A stretch of 42,322 nucleotides of DNA from Streptomyces sp. OfavH-34-F. Lineage in GTDB: Bacteria; Actinomycetota; Actinomycetes; Streptomycetales; Streptomycetaceae. The notes below the pieces were generated by a model. The model ran no database searches and was not told where the DNA came from. It worked only from the letters and a program-made list of their open reading frames with translations. This document shows, piece after piece, positions 17,536 through 25,385 of the stretch. Each line of letters starts with the position of its first letter. The stretch's first letter is position 1. The position numbers and the translations under genes are program-made. The stretch is from positions 1 through 42,322 of the forward strand of contig NZ_JAKRGC010000022.1 in NCBI RefSeq assembly GCF_022347745.1, given 5' to 3'.

Positions 17536-17700
17536 GCGTTTCCCTCCAGGTATGCGATGGCCCTGAGCAAGGTGTCAGGAACATCCCCAACTTGCCGATG
17601 GCCGGATTCCAGTTGAAGCGGTATGCCCCGGACCCTACCCGCCCGGGGGCGGTGATCCACATCCGCGGCGGGGGCAAATCGGGCCGCCGCGGCGCTCCTG
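17487..17700 (-). pseudogene. remnant of an endonuclease VII-domain gene
   Basis: Read on the minus strand, one frame gives VDHRPRAGRVRG, a second gives RFNWNPAIGKLG, and the first resumes as [18 protein letters not shown] to a TGA at 17487-17489. Joined, this matches the endonuclease VII pattern DH-x-TGRVRG-LCFNCN-x-AIGKLGD-x-PD-x-LRxAxAYLEGNxW. About two bases are missing after GGCATAC and one G in the TTGGGG run; together they restore frame. Both Cys of the expected CFNC zinc site are changed (TGC to CGC and TGG), and the N-terminal half of the domain is missing. I recall an endonuclease VII-domain gene between pup and prcB in other Streptomyces. The last 49 bp overlap prcB and the preceding codons form its ribosome-binding site, which explains why this end survives. 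The 5' limit is approximate. Confidence 0.7.
17632..17637 (-). promoter_or_regulatory. candidate -10 box for prcBA
   Basis: TAGGGT on the minus strand, inside the endonuclease VII remnant, 97 bp upstream of the prcB GTG. TGGATC lies 16 bp further upstream as a weak -35. TAGGGT is a frequent Streptomyces -10 form, also seen upstream of pup and arc here. The codons of the old gene could create it by chance. Confidence 0.4.
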
Positions 17701-17708
17701 TCGCCCGC

Positions 17709-17745
17709 GGTGTGCGGTACGGGCGAGCCGCCCGTACCGCACACC
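17709..17745 (-). terminator. strong hairpin between pup and prcB
   Basis: A perfect 16-bp stem (17709-17724 with 17730-17745) and a 5-nt loop lie 28 bp past the pup stop. There is no U-tract. It should stop or strongly reduce read-through from dop-pup into prcBA. Confidence 0.75.
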
Positions 17746-17772
17746 CGCCGGGGGCCTCCGGCACGGGGCCGG

Positions 17773-17991
17773 TTACTGGCCGCCCTTCTGCACGAACGAG
17801 CGCACGAAGTCCTCGGCGTTGGCCTCCAGGACGTCGTCGATCTCGTCCAGGACGTCGTCCACGTCCTCGCTCAGCTTCTCCTGGCGTTCCTTGAGGTCCT
17901 CGGACGCCTGCGCGTCCTGCGCCTGCTCCTCGACCTCCTCGGTGGAACGCGTCGCCTTCTGCTGTCCGCCGCCGGTGTCCTTGGTCGCCAT
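17773..17991 (-). CDS. pup: prokaryotic ubiquitin-like protein Pup
   Basis: A 72-residue, highly acidic, largely disordered protein. Its C-terminal part (about residues 38-66, EKLSEDVDDVLDEIDDVLEANAEDFVRSF) is the coiled-coil region that binds Arc. It ends VQKGGQ, so the terminal Gln must be deamidated to Glu by Dop before PafA can ligate it to lysines. The ATG at 17991 is preceded by GGGGTGAG-like sequence. A TAGGGT box 37 bp upstream suggests its own promoter in addition to any transcript from dop. A strong hairpin follows the gene. Confidence 0.97.
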   Translation of the reverse strand: MATKDTGGGQQKATRSTEEVEEQAQDAQASEDLKERQEKLSEDVDDVLDEIDDVLEANAEDFVRSFVQKGGQ

Positions 17992-18027
17992 CTAGCTCAC
18001 CCCGCTCGGTTCGAAGCACTTGATCAG

Positions 18028-18033
18028 ACCCTA
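18028..18033 (-). promoter_or_regulatory. candidate -10 box for pup
   Basis: TAGGGT on the minus strand, 37 bp upstream of the pup ATG. I cannot see a convincing -35 at 17-18 bp. About 50 bp further upstream lies the palindrome GGAAT-G-ATTCC (18086-18096), a possible regulator site. Confidence 0.4.
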
Positions 18034-18121
18034 CCCACGGGGTCCGACATTGGCCCGGTACTTGTCTCAACGTCCGGAGGTCATCGGAATGATTCCCAGC
18101 CGGGAGCCCTTTCAGGCGCCG

Positions 18122-19633
18122 TCAGCCGCCCGAGAGCACCTGGACCAGCTCCTGCGCGGTGCGGCAGCGGTCCAGCAGCGACTTCACGTGCTCGCGGGTG
18201 CCCCGCAGCGGCTCCATCGTGGGCACCCGCTGCAGCGAGTCCTGGCCCGGCAGATCGAAGATCACCGAGTCCCAGGAGGCCGCCGCGACGTCGTCGGCGT
18301 ACTGTTCGAGGCAGCGGCCGCGGAAGTACGCCCTGGTGTCGTCCGGCGGCGCCGTCCGGGCCCGCTCGACGTCGCGCTCGTCGAGGAGACGTTTCATCCG
18401 CCCCCGGGCCACCAGCCGGTTGTACAGCCCCTTCTCCTGCCGCACGTCCGCGTACTGCAGATCCACCAGGTGCAGCCGGGCCGCGTCCCAGTCCAGGCCG
18501 TCCCGGCGCCGGTAGCCGTCCATCAGCTGCCGCTTCGCCACCCAGTCCAGCTCGCCGGCCAGGCTCATCGGGTCGTTCTCCAGCCGGTTCAGGGTGTCCT
18601 CCCACCGGCTCAGGACGTCCTTGGTCTGCTCGTCGGCGTCCGCGCCGTACCGCTCCTCGGTGTACTTGCGGGCCAGCTCGAAGTACTCCATCTGGAGCTG
18701 CACCGCGGTGAGTGTCCGGCCGCTGCGCAGCGTGATCAGCTGCCGGAGGCCGGGGTCGTGGGAGACCTGGTGCAGCGTGCGCACCGGCTGGTCCACGGCC
18801 AGGTCGACGTTGATGAAGCCGTCCTCGATCATGGACAGCACCAGCGCGGTGGTGCCCAGCTTGAGGTAGGTGGAGATCTCCGAGAGGTTGGCGTCGCCGA
18901 TGATCACATGGAGCCGGCGGTACTTCTCGGCGTCGGAGTGCGGCTCGTCGCGGGTGTTGATGATGGGCCGCTTGAGCGTGGTCTCCAGGCCGACCTCGAC
19001 CTCGAAGTAGTCGGCGCGCTGGCTGATCTGGAAGCCGTGCTCCTGGCCGTCCTGGCCGATGCCGACCCGTCCGGCGCCGGTGACCACCTGGCGCGAGACG
19101 AAGAACGGCGTCAGATGACGCACGATGTCCGAGAAGGGGGTCTCCCGCTTCATCAGGTAGTTCTCGTGCGTCCCGTAGGAGGCGCCCTTGTTGTCCGTGT
19201 TGTTCTTGTAGAGGTGGATCGGCTGGGCGCCGGGAAGCTGCGCCGCGCGCTCGGCCGCCTCGGCCATGATGCGCTCGCCGGCCTTGTCCCACAGGACGGC
19301 GTCCCGGGGGTTGGTGATCTCCGGGGAGCTGTACTCGGGGTGTGCGTGGTCGACGTAGAGCCGGGCCCCGTTGGTGAGGATCACGTTGGCCAGGCCGATG
19401 TCCTCGTCCGTGAGCTGGCTGGAGTCAGCGGTCTCGCGGGCGAGGTCGAAGCCTCGCGCGTCCCGCAGCGGGTTCTCCTCCTCGAAGTCCCAGCGGGCGC
19501 GGCGCGCCCGGTGCATCGCCGCCGCGTAGGCGTTGACGATCTGGGACGAGGTGAGCATGGCATTGGCGTTGGGGTGCCCCGGAACGGAGATCCCGTACTC
19601 CGTCTCGATGCCCATTACTCGCCGTACGGTCAT
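18122..19633 (-). CDS. dop: Pup deamidase/depupylase Dop
   Basis: A 503-residue paralogue of PafA. It hydrolyses the C-terminal Gln of Pup to Glu and also removes Pup from substrates. Glu10 and Glu12 in GIETEYG are metal/ATP-site residues, and Asp95 in [13 protein letters not shown] is the catalytic nucleophile position of studied Dop proteins. The insert at about residues 50-78 ([28 protein letters not shown]) is the Dop-loop that PafA lacks, which separates the two. [15 protein letters not shown] and [13 protein letters not shown] are shared with PafA. The ATG at 19633 follows a very good AAGGAGGG. pup lies 130 bp downstream. Confidence 0.96.
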   Translation of the reverse strand: MTVRRVMGIETEYGISVPGHPNANAMLTSSQIVNAYAAAMHRARRARWDFEEENPLRDARGFDLARETADSSQLTDEDIGLANVILTNGARLYVDHAHPEYSSPEITNPRDAVLWDKAGERIMAEAAERAAQLPGAQPIHLYKNNTDNKGASYGTHENYLMKRETPFSDIVRHLTPFFVSRQVVTGAGRVGIGQDGQEHGFQISQRADYFEVEVGLETTLKRPIINTRDEPHSDAEKYRRLHVIIGDANLSEISTYLKLGTTALVLSMIEDGFINVDLAVDQPVRTLHQVSHDPGLRQLITLRSGRTLTAVQLQMEYFELARKYTEERYGADADEQTKDVLSRWEDTLNRLENDPMSLAGELDWVAKRQLMDGYRRRDGLDWDAARLHLVDLQYADVRQEKGLYNRLVARGRMKRLLDERDVERARTAPPDDTRAYFRGRCLEQYADDVAAASWDSVIFDLPGQDSLQRVPTMEPLRGTREHVKSLLDRCRTAQELVQVLSGG

Positions 19634-19828
19634 CCGGCCCTCCTTGCCCGGCGGCGCTCCCTTCCGGGGGCGGCGCTCAAGTACCGCTGCTTGTTCGTGG
19701 GTGCGCGGCCCGCCCCTCCCGCGCTGCCTGGACGGGCGGTACGCCAGAGCCTAGAACGCGTCCGTGCCGGTGGGGAGATCAATTGCGTGGTCGTGACCGC
19801 GGTGTCGCCGCGGCTGTCCGGAAAGCAA

Positions 19829-19864
19829 CCGGCTGCGGATGCCCGGCCGGGCATCCGCAGCCGG
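19829..19864 (-). terminator. hairpin terminator after arc
   Basis: A perfect 16-bp stem (19829-19844 with 19849-19864) around the self-complementary loop GGCC makes a 36-bp perfect palindrome, 8 bp after the arc stop. On the minus strand the next bases are TTGCTTTC. It separates arc from dop, whose promoter must lie between 19634 and 19828. Confidence 0.85.
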
Positions 19865-19872
19865 TGTGCCTT

Positions 19873-21639
19873 CTACAGGTACTGCCCGGTGTTGGCCACC
19901 GTGTCGATGGAACGGCCGGTGTCCGCGCCCTGCTTTCCGGTGACGAGCGTGCGGATGTAGACGATCCGCTCGCCCTTCTTGCCGGAGATGCGGGCCCAGT
20001 CGTCCGGGTTGGTGGTGTTCGGCAGGTCCTCGTTCTCCTTGAACTCGTCCACGCACGCCTGGAGGAGGTGGGAGACGCGCAGGCCCTTCTGGCCGTGGTC
20101 GAGGAAGGCCTTGATGGCCATCTTCTTGGCCCGGTCGACGATGTTCTGGATCATCGCGCCGGAGTTGAAGTCCTTGAAGTACAGGACCTCCTTGTCGCCG
20201 TTGGCGTACGTCACCTCGAGGAAGCGGTTCTCCTCGGACTCGGTGTACATCCGCTCCACGACGGACTGGATCATGGCGTGCGCGGCGGCTTCCTTCGAGC
20301 CGGTGTGCTCGGCCAGATCGTCCGCGTGCAGCGGCAGCGAGGCGGTGAGGTACTTGGCGAAGATGTCCTTCGCGGCCTCCGCGTCCGGACGCTCGATCTT
20401 GATCTTCACATCGAGCCGGCCGGGGCGCAGGATCGCCGGGTCGATCATGTCCTCACGGTTGGAGGCGCCGATGACGATGACGTTCTCCAGGCCCTCCACC
20501 CCGTCGATCTCGGCGAGCAGCTGCGGGACGATGGTGTTCTCCACGTCCGAGCTGACGCCCGATCCGCGGGTGCGGAAGAGGGACTCCATCTCGTCGAAGA
20601 AGACGATGACGGGGGTGCCCTCGCTCGCCTTCTCGCGGGCACGCTGGAAGACCAGGCGGATGTGGCGCTCGGTCTCGCCGACGTACTTGTTGAGGAGTTC
20701 GGGGCCCTTGATGTTGAGGAAGTAGCTCTTTCCGGCGGGCTGGCCGGTGACCTCGGCGACCTTCTTCGCCAGGGAGTTGGCGACGGCCTTGGCGATGAGC
20801 GTCTTGCCGCAGCCGGGCGGGCCGTAGAGCAGGATGCCCTTGGGCGGGCGCAGCTCGTGCTCCCGGAAGAGGTCCGGGTGGAGATAGGGGAGCTCGACCG
20901 CGTCGCGGATCAGCTCGATCTGGTCGCCCAGGCCGCCGATCTTGTCGTAGTCGATGTCGGGGACCTCTTCGAGGACGAGTTCCTCGACCTCGCTCTTGGG
21001 CACGACCTCGTACACGTAGCCGGAGCGGGGTTCGAGCAGCAGGGCGTCGCCGGGGCGGATGGTGGTGTCCAGCAGCGGCTCGGCGAGCCTCACCACCCGT
21101 TCCTCGTCGGTGTGCCCGATGACCAGGGCGCGCTCGCCGTCCTCGAGGATCTCCTTGAGGGTGACGATGTCCCCGGCGCGCTCGAACGCCATGGCCTCGA
21201 CCACGTTGAGCGCTTCGTTGAGCATGACCTCCTGGCCGCGCCGGAGGTCCTCGAGTTCCACGCTGGGGCTGACGTTCACCCGGAGCTTGCGGCCCCCGGT
21301 GAAGATGTCGCAGGTGCCGTCCTCGTTGGCCTGCAGGAACACCCCGAAACCGGCCGGCGGCTGTGCGAGCCGGTCGACCTCCTCCTTGAGGGCCACGATC
21401 TGGTCGCGGGCCTCGCGGAGCGTGCTGGCGAGCCGTTCGTTCTGGGCGGACACGCCTGCGAGGTTGGTCTGCAACTCGACGATCCGCTCTTCGAGAATCC
21501 TCGTATGCCGCGGAGAGTCGGCGAGCTTGCGTCGCAGGACGGCGATTTCCTGCTCGAGATAGGCAACCTGGCCGGCTGGGTCGTCGGACCCCCGCACGGG
21601 CCGGATGCCGCGGTTGATGTCGTCGTCGTGGGCTGCCAC
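19873..21639 (-). CDS. arc: proteasome-associated AAA+ ATPase Arc (Mpa)
   Basis: A 588-residue hexameric unfoldase that captures pupylated proteins and threads them into the 20S core. An N-terminal coiled coil (about residues 20-92, the Pup-binding region) is followed by two OB folds (about 97-225) and an AAA module with Walker A GPPGCGKT (273-280) and Walker B VIVFFDE (344-350). The C-terminus NTGQYL has the GQYL motif that docks into alpha-ring pockets. I chose GTG 21639 ([11 protein letters not shown]) because GGAGG precedes it and it gives the N-terminus I know from other Streptomyces; an in-frame ATG at 21657 overlaps that Shine-Dalgarno. It is divergent from a ferredoxin gene and ends in its own terminator. 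Confidence 0.96.
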   Translation of the reverse strand: MAAHDDDINRGIRPVRGSDDPAGQVAYLEQEIAVLRRKLADSPRHTRILEERIVELQTNLAGVSAQNERLASTLREARDQIVALKEEVDRLAQPPAGFGVFLQANEDGTCDIFTGGRKLRVNVSPSVELEDLRRGQEVMLNEALNVVEAMAFERAGDIVTLKEILEDGERALVIGHTDEERVVRLAEPLLDTTIRPGDALLLEPRSGYVYEVVPKSEVEELVLEEVPDIDYDKIGGLGDQIELIRDAVELPYLHPDLFREHELRPPKGILLYGPPGCGKTLIAKAVANSLAKKVAEVTGQPAGKSYFLNIKGPELLNKYVGETERHIRLVFQRAREKASEGTPVIVFFDEMESLFRTRGSGVSSDVENTIVPQLLAEIDGVEGLENVIVIGASNREDMIDPAILRPGRLDVKIKIERPDAEAAKDIFAKYLTASLPLHADDLAEHTGSKEAAAHAMIQSVVERMYTESEENRFLEVTYANGDKEVLYFKDFNSGAMIQNIVDRAKKMAIKAFLDHGQKGLRVSHLLQACVDEFKENEDLPNTTNPDDWARISGKKGERIVYIRTLVTGKQGADTGRSIDTVANTGQYL

Positions 21640-21677
21640 GGTCCTCACCTCCTCCAAGGGGAGCTGGACGCTTCCTG

Positions 21678-21683
21678 ACCCTA
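21678..21683 (-). promoter_or_regulatory. candidate -10 box for arc
   Basis: TAGGGT on the minus strand, about 39 bp upstream of the arc GTG. TTTCAA lies 16 bp further upstream as a weak -35. The spacing to the start codon resembles that at pup. Confidence 0.45.
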
Positions 21684-21881
21684 CCTGCGTGGGTGGTGAT
21701 TGAAACCCCTAGATCACAAAGACTGCGGGGTGTGTCCGATCTTCACCCTTGCGCTCTCCCCCGTTCCGAGGGAATACCCACCGTTCAACGTCGGAATGCG
21801 GCCGGTTGTATCGTCGAAGCGTTCAACACCCGTCAGGGCTGGCTCTTTCCCGGTCCGGATACGCAGGAAACGGCAGGCGAC

Positions 21882-22193
21882 ATGACCGTGCGGCAGGACG
21901 CTCCCACCGATGGCGAGGCGCAGGACCTGGAGGTCTGGATCGACCAGGATCTCTGCACGGGCGACGGGATCTGTGTGCAGTACGCCCCCGAGGTGTTCGA
22001 GCTGGACATCGACGGCCTGGCGTACGTGAAGAGCGCGGACGACGAGCTGCTCCAGGACAAGGGGGCGACCACGCCGGTGCCGCTGCCGCTGCTCCGGGAC
22101 GTGGTGGACTCGGCGAAGGAGTGCCCGGGCGACTGCATCCATGTGCGGCGCGTCTCGGACCGGGTCGAGGTGTACGGGCCGGAGGCGGCCTGA
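21882..22193 (+). CDS. ferredoxin
   Basis: A 103-residue small iron-sulfur protein. The first cluster-binding segment is CTGDGICVQYAPEVFELD (C-x5-C) and the last is CPGDC, a pattern of 3Fe-4S/4Fe-4S bacterial ferredoxins of the type that feeds cytochromes P450 and other oxygenases. It should carry single electrons in the cytoplasm; its partner is not evident. The ATG at 21882 is preceded by AGGCGA. Longer in-frame upstream extensions start in sequence without conserved features and were not used. It is divergent from arc over a 242-bp region. Confidence 0.9.
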   Translation: MTVRQDAPTDGEAQDLEVWIDQDLCTGDGICVQYAPEVFELDIDGLAYVKSADDELLQDKGATTPVPLPLLRDVVDSAKECPGDCIHVRRVSDRVEVYGPEAA

Positions 22194-22201
22194 TCCCGCG
22201 G

Positions 22202-22221
22202 GCGCCCCGCCGCCGGGGTGC
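22202..22221. terminator. possible terminator between convergent ferredoxin and secreted-protein genes
   Basis: An 8-bp stem including one G-U pair (22202-22209 with 22214-22221) and a 4-nt loop lie 8 bp after the ferredoxin stop, in the 46-bp gap between convergent genes. Confidence 0.4.
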
Positions 22222-22239
22222 CGGGCCGGGGTGCCGGGG

Positions 22240-22896
22240 TCAGATGCCGGTGTCGACGGGCTCCGCGGTCTGGCTGTTGCGGACGAAGGCGCCGTTCTGC
22301 CACTGCCAGGTGACCTTCTCCTGCTGGTCGGGGCAGCACGAGGGCACCGAGGGCGAGGAGTAGCCGAGGAGCGTGGCGGAGATGACGCCGTCGCGCACGG
22401 CGAAGTCGCCGACGCTGAACTGCTGGGCGGGTTCCACCAGGGTCGCCACGATCCTGGGAGCGGACCCGCTCTGCTGTGTGAGGACGTAGACGCCGCTGGG
22501 CGGGGTGCCCGATCCGGCCGCGCAGTGGACCACGGCGACGGTCTCGGGCCGGCCGTCGCCGTCGAGGTCGCCGGGGGCCTGCTTGGCGACGGTGGTGCCG
22601 ACGGTGCCGCAGTCCAGGGGGAAGTCCGCCGCGGACGGGTCGGGGGCGGCGGCCGGCTGCGCGTGCCGCTGCTGGACCGGGGGGCCGCCGGAGGTGGAGG
22701 CCGAGGCGCTGGCGTCCGGCTGGAACAGGCCGGCCAGCGCGACGACGGCCGCCATGGCGGTCGCGGTGGCGAGCCAGTGCATCGGCCTGCTGTCGTTGTG
22801 CGCGAGGTCCGGGAGGGCGGAGGTCTGCACGCGGGCTGTCTCCTGTTGTTCCTGTGGGGCGGCCGTCGGCGTCGGCGGAGCGGGGGTGGCCAGCAT
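22240..22896 (-). CDS. membrane-anchored secreted protein, hypothetical
   Basis: A 218-residue protein. A short Pro/Ala-rich cytoplasmic N-terminus is followed by one membrane helix (about residues 43-59, ATATAMAAVVALAGLF), an Ala/Ser/Gln-rich linker and an extracytoplasmic domain. That domain contains PGDLDGDGRPETVAVVHC, a calcium-binding-like Asp loop of the FG-GAP/VCBS type, and four Cys (DCGT, VHC, SCCPD) that may form disulfides. The ATG at 22896 follows GAGGTG; an in-frame start 14 codons upstream lacks such a signal. I do not recognise a function. Confidence 0.75.
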   Translation of the reverse strand: MLATPAPPTPTAAPQEQQETARVQTSALPDLAHNDSRPMHWLATATAMAAVVALAGLFQPDASASASTSGGPPVQQRHAQPAAAPDPSAADFPLDCGTVGTTVAKQAPGDLDGDGRPETVAVVHCAAGSGTPPSGVYVLTQQSGSAPRIVATLVEPAQQFSVGDFAVRDGVISATLLGYSSPSVPSCCPDQQEKVTWQWQNGAFVRNSQTAEPVDTGI

Positions 22897-22971
22897 CGTG
22901 CCACACCTCACACGGCGGCGGAACGGTGGGGGGCGCACGCGGGTGCGGGCGCCCGGCGCGGATACGGCAAG

Positions 22972-23020
22972 GGCGCCGCCGCCGGGCGCCCGGGTCGGTC
23001 CGGGGCCCGGCGGCGGCGCC
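22972..23020 (-). terminator. hairpin terminator after trmI
   Basis: A perfect 16-bp GC stem (22972-22987 with 23005-23020) and a 17-nt loop lie 17 bp after the trmI stop, separating it from the downstream secreted-protein gene. Confidence 0.75.
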
Positions 23021-23037
23021 GGTCTGTGGGGTCGGGG

Positions 23038-23943
23038 TCAGTCGCGGGCGGAGCCGCTCCGGCCGCCGGGCCCGTCGTAGTCCTCGCCGTAGGCGCCCTT
23101 GGAGGGGCGGCGGCGCCGGGCCGGGGCCTCGACCCCGTCGGCGAGCCGGCGGGCGGTGACGAGGAAGCCGGTGTGCCCGATCATGCGGTGGTCCGGGCGG
23201 ACGGCCAGGCCCTCGACGTGCCAGTTGCGGATCATCGACTCCCAGGGCTGCGGTTCGGCGAAGCAGCCGATCTCGCGGATGGACTCGACCGTCCGCGAGA
23301 GCTGGGTGGTGGTGGCGACGTACGCGCAGAGGATGCCGCCGGGGACGAGCGCCTTGGAGACGGCGTCCAGGCACTCCCAGGGGGCCAGCATGTCCAGCAC
23401 GACGCGGTCCACGTCGGTGTCCGTGAGGTTGTCCTGGAGGTCACCGACCGTGAGCTGCCAGGCGGGGTGGGGGTTGCCGAAGTAGCGCTCGACGTTCTGC
23501 CGGGCGATCTCGGCGAAGTCCTCGCGGCGCTCGCAGGAGTGCAGCATGCCCTGCTCGCCGATGGCGCGGAGCAGGAAGGTGGAGAGCGCGCCCGAGCCGA
23601 CGCCCGCCTCCACGACGCGGGCGCCGGGGAAGATGTCGCCGAAGGCGAGGATCTGGCCCGCGTCCTTCGGGTAGACCACGGCGGCGCCGCGGGGCATGGA
23701 CAGGACGTAGTCGGGGAGCAGGGGGCGCAGCGCGAGGTAGGCGACGTTTCCCGTGGTACGGACCACACTGCCCTCGGGGGCGCCGATCAGCTCGTCGTGC
23801 GGGAAGGAACCCTTGTGGGTGTGAAAGCTCTTCCCGGCTTCGAGCGTGAAGGTGTGGTGGCGTCCCTTGGGATCGGTGAGCTGGACCTGGTCCCCGACCT
23901 TGAAGGGCCCGCGTCGGCGGGCGGCACCGGTCGGTTCAGACAT
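23038..23943 (-). CDS. trmI: tRNA (adenine-58-N1)-methyltransferase TrmI
   Basis: A 301-residue class I SAM-dependent methyltransferase that makes m1A58 in the T-loop of tRNA. The N-terminal small beta domain (about residues 15-75) is followed by the Rossmann fold with VVEAGVGSGALSTFLL as motif I and DMLAPWE as the catalytic-pocket motif. The C-terminus is a basic, probably disordered tail (ARRRRPSKGAYGEDYDGPGG). The ATG at 23943 begins MSEPTGAARRRGPFKVGDQVQL. It lies 74 bp after the M50 protease gene on the same strand. The mycobacterial orthologue also sits near mpa and a recB-like gene. Confidence 0.93.
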   Translation of the reverse strand: MSEPTGAARRRGPFKVGDQVQLTDPKGRHHTFTLEAGKSFHTHKGSFPHDELIGAPEGSVVRTTGNVAYLALRPLLPDYVLSMPRGAAVVYPKDAGQILAFGDIFPGARVVEAGVGSGALSTFLLRAIGEQGMLHSCERREDFAEIARQNVERYFGNPHPAWQLTVGDLQDNLTDTDVDRVVLDMLAPWECLDAVSKALVPGGILCAYVATTTQLSRTVESIREIGCFAEPQPWESMIRNWHVEGLAVRPDHRMIGHTGFLVTARRLADGVEAPARRRRPSKGAYGEDYDGPGGRSGSARD

Positions 23944-24017
23944 GTGACCAGCGTACCCGTGTTTCGGGGGCCTCCGACCGCGCCGCCCGTACGGCTGTGC
24001 GACCGTCCGGCCGCGGT

Positions 24018-25268
24018 TCAGGCGGCGGGGCGGGCCATGGCGGCGACGAAGGCGCGCTCGACGTCGGCGGTGGAGAGCACCCCGTAGATCTCGCCGGTCT
24101 CCTCCACCACCAGGTACTCCGTGGCCGGGGTGGCCTTGAGGTGGTCCAGGAGCGCCTCGCCGGCGAGTTCGGCGGAGACCCTCATGCCGTCCGTGAGGTC
24201 CTGGGAGAGGCCGCTGACGGCGACCCAGGGCCGGCGGTGCTCCGGGACGGCGACGATCGCGGTCTCCCGGACGAGGGCCTTGGGCGTGCCGGTGCCGTCC
24301 ACGACGACGAGGGCGCGGGCGCCCGCCTCGTTGGCCCGGCGCAGCGCCTCGGAGAGCGGGGTGGCGGCCTCGACCGGGACGGCCCGCCGGGTGAGGCTGC
24401 GGGCGCGCAGGTCGGGGAGGTGTTCGCGGAGCCGGGCCATGCGCAGGCTGTTTCCGGCGCCGGTCCAGATGATGGCGGCGAGGATCGCGGCGAGCAGGGC
24501 GTCGGTGACGGTGTCCATGCCGCTGATCTCGCCGGCGTCGTTGCCCAGGGAGCCGCTGCGGGTGAGGAGCGGGAGGCCGACGAGCGTGACGACGGCGAGG
24601 GCGCGGCCGACCCAGGCGGCGGCGACGGTGCCGCTCATGGGCTTGCCGGTGATCTTCCAGACGACGGCCCTGAGCATGCGGCCGCCGTCCAGCGGCAGGC
24701 CGGGCAGCAGGTTGAAGGCGGCGACGATGAGGTTGGAGATCATCAGCCCGCCGAGCAGGACGGCCGGCACGGTGCCGCGTTCGACGAAGCGCAGCGGTAC
24801 GTAGAAGAGGCCGCCGAGGACGAGCGAGAGGAGCGGGCCGACGAAGGCGAGGACGAACTCGCGGCCCGGGGTCTCGGACTCCTTCTCGATCTCGGAGACG
24901 CCGCCGAAGAACTGGAGCTGGATGCGCCGTACGGGCAGCTTGTAGCGCAGCGCGGCGATGGTGTGCGCCAGTTCGTGGACGAGCACGGAGGCGTAGAAGG
25001 CGATCGCGAAGAAGAGCGCCACGAGGTAGCGGGCGGCGCCGAGGTCGGGCAGCACCCGGTCGAGCTGGCCGCCGAACACCCAGGTGATCAGGGCCGCCAC
25101 CAGGAACCAGCTGGGGGCGACGTAGACGGGCACGCCGAAGGGGCGGCCCATGAGGATGCCTCCTCCGGGCTCGTCCCGGCGCCGGGGCCGGCCCTTTCCG
25201 GGGCCGTCGCCGGGGCCGGTGCCCGCCGGTCCGGCCTGCGGCCGCCGGCTGTCGCCGCTCTCGTCCAC
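24018..25268 (-). CDS. M50-family site-2 protease with CBS domains
   Basis: A 416-residue integral membrane zinc metalloprotease. The zinc motif HELAH is at residues 98-102, and the third ligand region NLLPGLPLDGG is in a later membrane helix. About six membrane segments lie between residues 50 and 265, and a pair of CBS domains occupies about 275-410 (AVPVEAATPLSEALRRANEAGARALVVVD and TEYLVVEETGEIYGVLSTADVERA). Such rhomboid-like S2P enzymes cut membrane proteins within the bilayer, for example anti-sigma factors; CBS domains may sense adenine nucleotides. I chose GTG 25268 (MDESGDSRRP), preceded by AAGGGA; the ATG at residue 40 is the alternative. It is divergent from the RecB-like gene. 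Confidence 0.9.
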   Translation of the reverse strand: MDESGDSRRPQAGPAGTGPGDGPGKGRPRRRDEPGGGILMGRPFGVPVYVAPSWFLVAALITWVFGGQLDRVLPDLGAARYLVALFFAIAFYASVLVHELAHTIAALRYKLPVRRIQLQFFGGVSEIEKESETPGREFVLAFVGPLLSLVLGGLFYVPLRFVERGTVPAVLLGGLMISNLIVAAFNLLPGLPLDGGRMLRAVVWKITGKPMSGTVAAAWVGRALAVVTLVGLPLLTRSGSLGNDAGEISGMDTVTDALLAAILAAIIWTGAGNSLRMARLREHLPDLRARSLTRRAVPVEAATPLSEALRRANEAGARALVVVDGTGTPKALVRETAIVAVPEHRRPWVAVSGLSQDLTDGMRVSAELAGEALLDHLKATPATEYLVVEETGEIYGVLSTADVERAFVAAMARPAA

Positions 25269-25385
25269 GAGGTCCCTTCGGTTCGTCGTCCTTCGCGGTG
25301 TCTTTCGCCACGATGATGCAGTGTTGGAGGGTCTGTGGTCGATGGTATGCCGATCGGTGTCGGTGGCGGGCCGTAGGGTCTTCGC

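Noticed and set aside
17516..18070. 184-codon minus-strand open frame covering pup and the pup-prcB spacer
   Set aside because: It lies out of frame with pup. Only its last part (RFNWNPAIGKLG) is meaningful, as one piece of the endonuclease VII remnant.
19634..19828. Promoter of dop at the TAGGCT box 19748-19753
   Set aside because: No -35 at acceptable spacing and it is about 115 bp from the start codon; a promoter must exist in this gap but I could not place it.
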